Source: Ktedonobacteraceae bacterium | GTDB taxonomy: Bacteria > Chloroflexota > Ktedonobacteria > Ktedonobacterales > Ktedonobacteraceae | Length of the DNA: 5,758 nt | Reading direction: 5' to 3' | NCBI GenBank assembly: GCA_017354095.1 | Contig: JAFMRP010000357.1 | Span: 1 to 5,758 of the forward strand | Part shown: positions 1-5,235 of the stretch, one piece after another | How the letters are laid out: the number at the start of each line of letters is the position of its first letter | How positions within the stretch are numbered: position 1 is the first letter of the stretch | Position numbers and translations under genes: made by a program | Notes under the pieces: generated by a model | Told to the model about the DNA's origin: nothing | The model's database searches: none | What the model saw: only the letters and a program-made list of their open reading frames with translations

Positions 1-1380
1 GATGACAGCGGGAGACAGCGGGCCACCGTTTTCTTTCCAGTACAGGAGATGGTCGTGAAGGTCCTGAATGTGCTCGCTGCGGATAGTGAAGCCAGCGGCT
101 TGAGAATGACCGCCGTAGCGCTCAAGTTGATGGGCGAAGCCGCGCAGAGCCTCGATGATGTTGAAGCCTTTGCGGCTGCGTGCCGAGCCTCGGCTGAGCA
201 GCGTCTCGCGATCATTGCTCAGAACGAGCACCGGTTTGTCGATCTCCTCAGCCAGTTTGCCTGCGACCAGGCCGATGATGCCCTCGTGCCAGTTGTCGCC
301 GCTGACCAGTATGACGGACCTGGTCGGCTGAAGGCGAGCCTGCTCGCGTACATTCTTCATCAGCTCTTCCGTTTCCTGCTGGCGGGATTGATTCAGGAGA
401 TCCAGTTCAGCGACGCGCGCTGCGGCCTCGGCCTCGTCGTCTGTGATCAGTAGTTCGAAGGCGATACTGGCATCTTGCATGCGGCCAGCGGCATTGATGC
501 GCGGTGCCAGGCCAAAGGCGATATCGCGTTCGCGGACGCGTCCTGGCTGAAGACCGGCGCTGCGTATGAGCGCACGCAGTCCTGGTTTATTGGTCTGATT
601 CAGGCGCTGCATGCCGAGCCGTACCAGGGTATGGTTTTCTCCCAGCAGGGGAGCAATATCGGCGACAGTGCCAATCGCGACCAGGTCGAGGAGATCCATT
701 TCATCCTCTATAGAGCGTTTAGAAGCCCGGTAGAGGGCCTGTGCCAGCTTGAAGGCTATTCCTACCCCACAGAGGTAGCGCTCGCCGTAGGAGCACTCTG
801 GACGCCAGGGATTGACCATCGCGTAAGCGCGAGGAATTTCAGGTGGTGGATGGTGATGGTCGGTGATAACGACGTCGATGCCCAGGCTGCGGGCGTATGC
901 GACCTGCTCTACATCCGAGCTGGCGCAGTCGGTAGTGATAATCAATTGTGTGCCGCGTGCTTTTAGCTGGTCGAGAGCGCTGTGATTAAGGCCACAGCCG
1001 TCGCGCAGGCGATGGGGGATGTGATAGTCGAGCGTGGTGTCAGGATGTTTGAGCGAGCGCAGAACGCGGAAGAGTAGCGAGGAAGAAGTGACGCCATCGG
1101 CATCGTAGTCGCCATAGACAGTAATGTGTTCGCGCTCGTTGAGTGCCTTCATAATACGTTCGACAGCGCGTGGCATATCGATCAGAGTGAGCGGATCGTG
1201 GGTTGCCTGGTAATCGGCGTTGATGAACGCGAGCATCTCCGCGCTGGTAGTAACGCCGCGGTTGTGGAGAAGCTGTGCCTGGAGATTAGTAATGCCCACT
1301 TGCTCCGCGGCAGTAAATTGCTTTTTGGAGAGCAGGGGGAAGATCTCCCACTGTCTGGTTGTACGAGATAGAGTATCCAC
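1..1380 (-). CDS. recJ: Single-stranded-DNA-specific exonuclease RecJ (3' end outside window)
   Basis: RecJ is a cytoplasmic 5'-3' exonuclease acting on single-stranded DNA in recombination and mismatch or base-excision repair. The 460 visible codons carry the DHH-family motifs in order: YGDYDADG (residues 89-96), TTDC (149-152), DHHHPP (174-179), IGTVADI (236-242) and RINAAGR (294-300). The DHHA1 part follows with HEGIIGLVAGKL (365-376), GSARS (398-402) and GGHSQAAGFT (423-432). The metal-binding aspartates and histidines are all present, so an active enzyme is expected. The frame is open to position 1, so the C-terminal OB-fold and beyond lie outside the window. The start is GTG at 1380. 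An in-frame TAA at 1393-1395 lies only five codons upstream with no other start between, and AAGGA (1388-1392) sits 7 nt before the GTG. The gene follows hemW after 30 bp, consistent with co-transcription. Identity is very secure. Confidence 0.97.
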   Translation of the reverse strand, partial: MDTLSRTTRQWEIFPLLSKKQFTAAEQVGITNLQAQLLHNRGVTTSAEMLAFINADYQATHDPLTLIDMPRAVERIMKALNEREHITVYGDYDADGVTSSSLLFRVLRSLKHPDTTLDYHIPHRLRDGCGLNHSALDQLKARGTQLIITTDCASSDVEQVAYARSLGIDVVITDHHHPPPEIPRAYAMVNPWRPECSYGERYLCGVGIAFKLAQALYRASKRSIEDEMDLLDLVAIGTVADIAPLLGENHTLVRLGMQRLNQTNKPGLRALIRSAGLQPGRVRERDIAFGLAPRINAAGRMQDASIAFELLITDDEAEAAARVAELDLLNQSRQQETEELMKNVREQARLQPTRSVILVSGDNWHEGIIGLVAGKLAEEIDKPVLVLSNDRETLLSRGSARSRKGFNIIEALRGFAHQLERYGGHSQAAGFTIRSEHIQDLHDHLLYWKENGGPLSPAVI

Positions 1381-1387
1381 AGGTCTA

Positions 1388-1392
1388 TCCTT
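1388..1392 (-). promoter_or_regulatory. Ribosome binding site of recJ
   Basis: AAGGA on the minus strand lies 7 nt before the GTG at 1380. With the in-frame stop just upstream, it fixes the non-ATG start of recJ. The site lies wholly inside the 30-bp hemW-recJ gap. Confidence 0.75.
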
Positions 1393-1410
1393 TTAGTTAT
1401 TGGCCTGTCG

Positions 1411-2652
1411 TCAATCCGGCAATAAGTGTAAGAAGACTTCGTTGCCGAGCAAGCGGCCACGTGGACTCAGGCGAAGCCAGTCCGTACTGTGCTCTAGCAA
1501 TCCTGCCTCTTCCACCGTGTGCAGGCGGTCACCTGCGAAATGAGCGAAAGGTTCGCCGAAGCGCTGCTCAAAGGTGGGTAGATGCAGGCCCATGGCGGTG
1601 CGCAGGGCGAGGAAAGCTGTTTCAGACATGGCTTGCTGGCGAGAAACGGTCTCGCTTTCGACTTTGGGCAAGCGGCCAGCCTGGAGCATTTTGTTGTAGG
1701 TTGCGGGATCGCGTTCATTGGAATAGCGTTCATCGCCAAAGAACGAGTACGCGCCGGCCCCCAGGCCGATGTAGGGTAGATTGAGCCAGTATGTTAGATT
1801 GTGGCGGCTATGTTTGCCGGGCAGCGACCAGTTTGAGATCTCATAGTTCATATAGCCTCTTTGGCGCAGGAGCGTATCGGCGTACTCGTACATATCGGCG
1901 CACAGGTCCTCATCGCCGGGAGTGATGCGTCCCTCCCGGGCCCAGGTGTAGAAGGGGGTGCCTTCCTCAACGATCAGCGAATAGAGCGAGAGGTGTTCGG
2001 GGCGCAGCGTAAGGGCCTGATCGAGCGTATCGTGCCAGTGCTGCATGGTTTGTCCTGGCAGGCCGAACATAAAGTCGATGTTGATGGAGGTGAAGCCGGC
2101 AGTGCGTGCATACTGAACGGCCTGAGTGATTTCGGCGGGCGTATGAATGCGTCCCAGGGTCTGGAGCAGCTTTGCGTCGAAGCTTTGTGCGCCCATGCTC
2201 AGGCGATTGATGCCCGCGGCGCGTATGCCGGTCAGTTGTTCCGCGTTGAGGGTGCCAGGATTGGCCTCAAGCGTGATCTCAGCATCCGCATCGACATCGA
2301 ATGCTTCGTGGCAGGCCTGGAGCAGGCGAGTGATCTGAGAGACGCTGAGCAGGCTGGGAGTGCCGCCGCCGAAGAAGATCGTGCGCGAGCGGCGTTTGCG
2401 GCCATCGGCATGGCGAGCAGCCTGGCCGGCCAGCGCGATTTCGGTGAGAAGCGCGCGTACGTACGGCTCGCGCATGGGCAGAATACCGGCGTACGTGTTG
2501 AAGTCGCAGTAGTAGCAGCGCGTGTGGCAGAACGGGATGTGAAGGTAAAGGGATGTAGTCTCCAGGAGCTGCTGAATGGGTTCAGCAGGTTGTAGGAGTG
2601 TATGTGGCTCGGGTAGCTGAATTGTATTGTTACCGGTTGAAATGGTGGTCAT
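1411..2652 (-). CDS. hemW: HemW, radical-SAM heme chaperone (coproporphyrinogen III oxidase-like)
   Basis: HemW proteins are radical-SAM relatives of HemN that bind and transfer heme; they are often mis-annotated as oxygen-independent coproporphyrinogen oxidase. In this 413-residue reading the [4Fe-4S]/SAM cluster motif C42-x3-C46-x2-C49 lies in a stretch ending CDFNTYAG. It is followed by GGGTPS (95-100), EANPGTL (129-135), LSMGAQS (151-157) and NIDFMFGLPGQT (191-202). HNLTYW (284-289) matches the HNxxYW heme-binding motif of HemW, and GLGAGAYS (297-304) follows. The remaining C-terminus fits a HemN_C domain. CxxxCxxC without HemN's extra N-terminal region, plus the HNxxYW motif, favours HemW over HemN. 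The frame stays open up to a TTG at 2775 (454 residues), but that extension is low-complexity and non-conserved. The ATG at 2652 has CAGGAG just upstream and gives a normal family length. recJ follows after 30 bp. Confidence 0.93.
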   Translation of the reverse strand: MTTISTGNNTIQLPEPHTLLQPAEPIQQLLETTSLYLHIPFCHTRCYYCDFNTYAGILPMREPYVRALLTEIALAGQAARHADGRKRRSRTIFFGGGTPSLLSVSQITRLLQACHEAFDVDADAEITLEANPGTLNAEQLTGIRAAGINRLSMGAQSFDAKLLQTLGRIHTPAEITQAVQYARTAGFTSINIDFMFGLPGQTMQHWHDTLDQALTLRPEHLSLYSLIVEEGTPFYTWAREGRITPGDEDLCADMYEYADTLLRQRGYMNYEISNWSLPGKHSRHNLTYWLNLPYIGLGAGAYSFFGDERYSNERDPATYNKMLQAGRLPKVESETVSRQQAMSETAFLALRTAMGLHLPTFEQRFGEPFAHFAGDRLHTVEEAGLLEHSTDWLRLSPRGRLLGNEVFLHLLPD

Positions 2653-2655
2653 TGG

Positions 2656-2661
2656 CTCCTG
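2656..2661 (-). promoter_or_regulatory. Ribosome binding site supporting the 2652 start of hemW
   Basis: CAGGAG on the minus strand ends 3 nt before the ATG at 2652. The spacing is short, but none of the upstream in-frame candidates (ATGs at 2685 and 2682, TTG at 2775) shows a better purine-rich site. This site therefore decides for the short HemW form. Confidence 0.5.
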
Positions 2662-2707
2662 ATATTTTTTTCTGTCCGCCATCATAGGCAGTGGGGAAAA
2701 GGGGAAG

Positions 2708-2730
2708 GCAGGAGGCTTGCAGCCCCCTGC
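2708..2730 (-). repeat. GC-rich hairpin upstream of hemW
   Basis: On the minus strand two 10-nt arms, GCAGGGGGCT and AGCCTCCTGC, flank the loop GCA. The RNA of the operon strand pairs at all ten positions, using one G·U wobble; the plus strand would have an A·C mismatch there. A pyrimidine-rich run of C and T follows rather than a clean U-tract. It may be a weak terminator, a processing or stability hairpin, or a REP-like palindrome. Confidence 0.55.
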
Positions 2731-2813
2731 ATCTCCGCTTTCAGATGACCGGCCTGGCATGGAGCCACCAGTCAAGGTTGGGCAATTCCCCCGTCCCCGT
2801 GGGTGTATATATA

Positions 2814-4250
2814 CTAGCCAGTTGGCAGGCCACCAGCGGGGGTGGGCTGAGCTGGCGCGGACTGTGGCAGATCAGGTGGCATGATGTTTGGATCGGTCAG
2901 CATGGTCTGATCTATATCGCCTACTTTGGTTGTCGGCAGCGCCTTCTGTTCCAGCATCCAGGCGTTCAGGGCATTGACTTTCAACGCGTTCAGCGTATCT
3001 TTGTCAACGTCGCGCGAAGGGTTAATGTCGGTAATCTGGATAATATGATAGGTGCCATTTTCGTAGAGCACCGGGCTGAGTTCATTCACTTTGCGGCTCG
3101 GATCGAAGATCCAGTTGTCAATGATAGCCTGGGCATTGGCGGCATAGGTTTGCAGGTACTGGCCGCGAGCCATCCAGCCGAATTCGCCGCCCTTGTCCTT
3201 GGTGCTGCTATCACTGGATTTGTCCTTGGCCAGTTTGGCAAAATCGGCATCCGACTTCTGCAACTGTTTGAGCAGCGCGTCGGCATCTTTCTGCGTGGCC
3301 ACTGTGATGCCGCGAGCTTTGACCTGGCGGGTGGGAGATGTGATTTGATTGGCCAGGTAGGTCTGCATATTATCGCGGCGCACGAGCAGGGCCATCATAA
3401 CCTGTACATCGTCGTTGCTGACGTGATCGTTGCTCAGGAATTTGTCGTAGCTGCTGGATTTAGGCAGGTTCGCTTTAAATTTGTTAATGGCGTCTGTGAT
3501 AGCCTTGCTTGTCGGTTCGACCTGGGAACGCGCGACCTTGCCTGGACCTGCCAGCCACTGGCGGATCAACGCGTCGTCTTGCAGCCACTGGGCTGTCTCC
3601 GAGCCCAGGGAGGACTGGACATAGCGCTGTTGAGCCAGCGGAATCGTATTGGTCTGCATCTCATTGTACTGATTGCCGAGGTCAGTGAGCTTGGTATTGG
3701 CGGTTTTGAGATCGTTTTGCGCCTGTGTCAGTTGTTTCTGCAGATCGTCGTGTTTGGGTGTGCCAGCTGGCTCCTTCTTGAGGTCGTTATTCAATCCTTC
3801 AATTTTTTTATTGAGGTTATCGACCACCGACTGTTGTTCCGCGACCTGTTTGCGTAGCTGGTCGCTTTGTGCATTGAGGCCATTGGGGCCTTTGAGGTTA
3901 TTCTGCTCTATCTGGGCTTTGAGGGCCAGCAGTTTGCGGTAATCAGACTGTGGGATAGCCTGGCCATTGACGGTAGTGATGGCGCGATTGGGAGTAATGA
4001 CGTTGATGTTGATCCAGAAGGCAACGATGGTGAACAGGATAATGAGGGCGATGAAGATGGTAGTAACCCAGACCGCACGTTGTTTGATCTGGTTTTTCTC
4101 ACGAACCGAGAGGTGAGCGCCCCATCCAAAGATAAGAGGTTTGCCGTCGCGACGAGCTTCGACGTGGGCTGTCTGTTTGATATAATTTTTGGATTTGTTT
4201 GAGCGCGCTGAGCGCTGATGGTCAGGCTTGCGCGCCGTTTGACTTTTCAT
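2814..4250 (-). CDS. Membrane-anchored SurA/PrsA-like peptidyl-prolyl isomerase (parvulin family)
   Basis: Likely an extracytoplasmic folding factor, related to PrsA/SurA, tethered to the cell membrane. From the ATG at 4250 the protein has 478 residues. It starts with a very basic cytoplasmic segment (1-58) and one hydrophobic membrane span (about 60-83). A SurA_N-like start follows (VNGQAIPQSDYRKLL, 94-108), then a Gln/Asn/Lys-rich coiled-coil stretch (about 125-200) and a helical region. The parvulin domain is at about 308-410 (KGGEFGWMARGQ at 353-364, GTYHIIQITD near its end), and a Pro-rich tail begins at 458. The catalytic-site His usually found in the first strand (ARHIL) is Gly here (KARGITV, 311-317), so isomerase activity is uncertain and a chaperone or scaffold role is possible. 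The frame is open to another ATG at 4358 (514 residues), whose extra residues look non-conserved. Neither start has a clear Shine-Dalgarno site. Family call is firm, substrate unknown. Confidence 0.85.
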   Translation of the reverse strand: MKSQTARKPDHQRSARSNKSKNYIKQTAHVEARRDGKPLIFGWGAHLSVREKNQIKQRAVWVTTIFIALIILFTIVAFWININVITPNRAITTVNGQAIPQSDYRKLLALKAQIEQNNLKGPNGLNAQSDQLRKQVAEQQSVVDNLNKKIEGLNNDLKKEPAGTPKHDDLQKQLTQAQNDLKTANTKLTDLGNQYNEMQTNTIPLAQQRYVQSSLGSETAQWLQDDALIRQWLAGPGKVARSQVEPTSKAITDAINKFKANLPKSSSYDKFLSNDHVSNDDVQVMMALLVRRDNMQTYLANQITSPTRQVKARGITVATQKDADALLKQLQKSDADFAKLAKDKSSDSSTKDKGGEFGWMARGQYLQTYAANAQAIIDNWIFDPSRKVNELSPVLYENGTYHIIQITDINPSRDVDKDTLNALKVNALNAWMLEQKALPTTKVGDIDQTMLTDPNIMPPDLPQSAPAQPTPAGGLPTG

Positions 4251-4292
4251 CAGACATCTGCGGCGCGGAGCCCTTCCCCTGTGCAGGGATCG

Positions 4293-4311
4293 GGAGGAGC
4301 GCCGCTCCTCC
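4293..4311 (-). repeat. Perfect 8-bp hairpin holding an AGGAGG sequence
   Basis: On the minus strand GGAGGAGC, loop GGC, and GCTCCTCC form a perfect stem. The 5' arm, preceded by AAA, is the best anti-16S match in the leader. It is about 40 nt upstream of the ATG at 4250, too far to serve it directly without refolding. No usual start codon follows it at normal spacing. Confidence 0.6.
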
Positions 4312-4346
4312 TTTCGAGAGTTGCAATAGATGTGTACCGATGTCGC

Positions 4347-4370
4347 GGGCGTTTTCATGGGGGAACGCCC
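4347..4370 (-). repeat. Inverted repeat with the alternative parvulin start in its loop
   Basis: On the minus strand GGGCGTT and AACGCCC pair perfectly across a 10-nt loop, CCCCCATGAA, which contains the alternative in-frame ATG at 4358. No Shine-Dalgarno sequence precedes that ATG. It could be a simple structural element of the leader. Confidence 0.45.
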
Positions 4371-4393
4371 AAATCCCTGGTATGTACGTGTAT

Positions 4394-4429
4394 TCCGGCT
4401 ACCTCTGCAATTTTGCAGAGGTAGCCGGA
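4394..4429 (-). terminator. Perfect 17-bp hairpin after rpsR, probable terminator or 3' stabiliser
   Basis: Two 17-nt arms, exact reverse complements, flank only 2 nt (in practice about 15-16 bp with a 4-6 nt A/T loop). The repeat begins 7 nt after the rpsR TAA. It lacks a U-tract on the minus strand (ATACACGTAC follows) and on the plus strand, so it is not a classical intrinsic terminator. Position and perfection suggest that it ends the rpsF-ssb-rpsR transcript, pauses polymerase, or blocks 3' exonucleases. Confidence 0.65.
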
Positions 4430-4436
4430 GTGTGGT

Positions 4437-4763
4437 TTACATGCCGCGCATATGTTCCGCAGTATAGGGGAGCATGGCCATAAAGCGAGCTTGCTTGATG
4501 GCTGTGCTCAGGCCGCGCTGGTGTTTTGCGCAGGTGCCTGTCTTGCGACGAGGCTCGATTTTGCCACGATCTGAAATGAAGCGTTTCATGAAGCGATTAA
4601 CATCTTTATAATCGATTTCACGCATATGTTCGTGGCAGAACTGGCAGATTTTGCGACGTGAGGAGCGGTCGCGGCCGCCTTCACGCCGCTCACGGCGAGG
4701 TGCGGGCGAGGAGGGTGCGGTCCCTGTCGCGCCCGGCGAGGTCGTTTCACTGCGTCTTTGCAC
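4437..4763 (-). CDS. rpsR: 30S ribosomal protein S18
   Basis: S18 binds 16S rRNA in the 30S platform as a partner of S6. The 108-residue protein has a typical core from about residue 38: KICQFCHEH (38-46), IDYKDV (50-55), RFISDRGKIEPRRKTGTCAKHQR (61-83), and AIKQARFMAMLPY (88-100). C40, C43, C78 and H81 match the zinc-ligand form of S18. An N-terminal extension of about 35 residues is Arg-, Ser- and Pro-rich and strongly basic, absent from shorter S18 proteins. The start is GTG at 4763, supported by AAGGAG (4771-4776) with 7-nt spacing. It follows ssb after 19 bp and ends the ribosomal cluster, since a 17-bp hairpin rather than rplI comes next. Confidence 0.97.
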   Translation of the reverse strand: MQRRSETTSPGATGTAPSSPAPRRERREGGRDRSSRRKICQFCHEHMREIDYKDVNRFMKRFISDRGKIEPRRKTGTCAKHQRGLSTAIKQARFMAMLPYTAEHMRGM

Positions 4764-4770
4764 AGATTTT

Positions 4771-4776
4771 CTCCTT
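4771..4776 (-). promoter_or_regulatory. Ribosome binding site of rpsR
   Basis: AAGGAG on the minus strand lies 7 nt before the GTG at 4763. It sits in the 19-bp ssb-rpsR gap and supports the GTG as the true start, including the basic N-terminal extension of S18. Confidence 0.8.
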
Positions 4777-4782
4777 CAACAA

Positions 4783-5166
4783 TTAGAAGGGTTGGTCGTC
4801 CAGATCCGCGTCGGCATTCATAAAGTCGTCTGTGCCCTGGCTCTGGGACTTGGGAGTCAGCATCTCCATGTCGGTCGCGACGACGTCGACGGAGGTGCGC
4901 TGTATGCCTTCCTTGTCGGTGTACTTGCGCTGCTGCACACGGCCTTCGATAAACACTTTCGTGCCTTTGTGCAGGTAGTTATTGCAGGTTTCGGCAAGCC
5001 TTTCCCAGGCGACGATGTTGAACCATTCAGTCTCTTCCGTCGTACCATCCGCACCTTTGAAGCGGCGGTTGACGGCGAGGGAGAAGCGTGTGACGGCTTT
5101 CCCTGTGCTGGTGTAGCTCATTTCGGGGTCCCGACCCAGATTCCCAATCAACATAATCTTGTTCAT
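4783..5166 (-). CDS. ssb: Single-stranded DNA-binding protein
   Basis: SSB coats single-stranded DNA during replication, recombination and repair and recruits partners through its C-terminal tip. The 127-residue protein opens with MNKIMLIGNLGRDPE (1-15), then the OB-fold: RFSLAVNRRF (27-36), EWFNIVAWERLAE (47-59, with the DNA-stacking aromatic positions), YLHKGTKVFIEGRVQQRKY (64-82), and SVDVVATDMEML (92-103). The disordered linker is very short (about 104-113) and lacks the Gly/Gln-rich repeats of longer SSBs. The tail DDFMNADADLDDQPF keeps the acidic tip ending in Pro-Phe. The ATG at 5166 is preceded by AAAGGA at 9-nt spacing. It lies between rpsF (69 bp) and rpsR (19 bp), the usual location of the primary chromosomal ssb. 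RecJ, known to interact with SSB in other bacteria, is encoded downstream on the same strand. Confidence 0.97.
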   Translation of the reverse strand: MNKIMLIGNLGRDPEMSYTSTGKAVTRFSLAVNRRFKGADGTTEETEWFNIVAWERLAETCNNYLHKGTKVFIEGRVQQRKYTDKEGIQRTSVDVVATDMEMLTPKSQSQGTDDFMNADADLDDQPF

Positions 5167-5235
5167 GCTTTAGCATCCTTTCAGAGCGAAAACTTTACCC
5201 CGACGAGATTGAACGAACGCAACCGGAACGGTTTT

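Larger units (their letters stand above)
2653..2813 (-). other. Non-coding gap between the parvulin gene and hemW
   Basis: This 161-bp stretch holds a GC-rich hairpin (2708-2730), pyrimidine-rich runs on the minus strand after it, and a TATATATA octamer at 2806-2813 directly after the upstream stop codon. The hemW frame is open through most of it, but the encoded residues look non-conserved and the only far-upstream start is TTG. No convincing sigma-70 promoter pair is visible. TTGACT at 2770-2775 resembles a -35 box but lacks a partner -10 at 16-18 bp. Confidence 0.5.
4251..4436 (-). other. Structured non-coding leader between rpsR and the parvulin gene
   Basis: This 186-bp gap is dense with inverted repeats. 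They are a 17-bp palindrome (4394-4429), a 7-bp stem with 10-nt loop (4347-4370), an 8-bp stem with 3-nt loop (4293-4311), and a small CCCTG/CAGGG element (4277-4288). A 7-nt segment at 4260-4266 can pair with 4299-4305, competing with the 8-bp stem. No recognisable riboswitch consensus, tRNA or clear -35/-10 pair is visible. The parvulin frame is open over part of it, from an ATG at 4358, so an extended start cannot be excluded. Confidence 0.5.

Noticed and set aside
49..966. Two plus-strand frames of 134 and 163 codons
   Set aside because: Both are antisense to recJ, whose catalytic motifs are all in the minus-strand frame; no homology-like pattern in either.
1861..2595. Plus-strand frame of 244 codons
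   Set aside because: Antisense to the conserved core of hemW; composition follows from the codons of the opposite strand.
2711..2736. Alternative hairpin using TGCAG/CTGCA and GGAG/CTCC
   Set aside because: It needs an internal bulge and is shorter than the uninterrupted 10-bp stem at 2708-2730, so the latter was annotated.
2806..2813. TATATATA as a -10 box for hemW
   Set aside because: No -35-like hexamer at 16-18 bp upstream on the minus strand, and a self-complementary AT octamer alone is weak evidence.
2691..3857. Plus-strand frame of 388 codons
   Set aside because: It lies antisense to the parvulin gene and the end of the hemW gap, shows no recognisable domain, and the opposite frame is clearly a real protein family.
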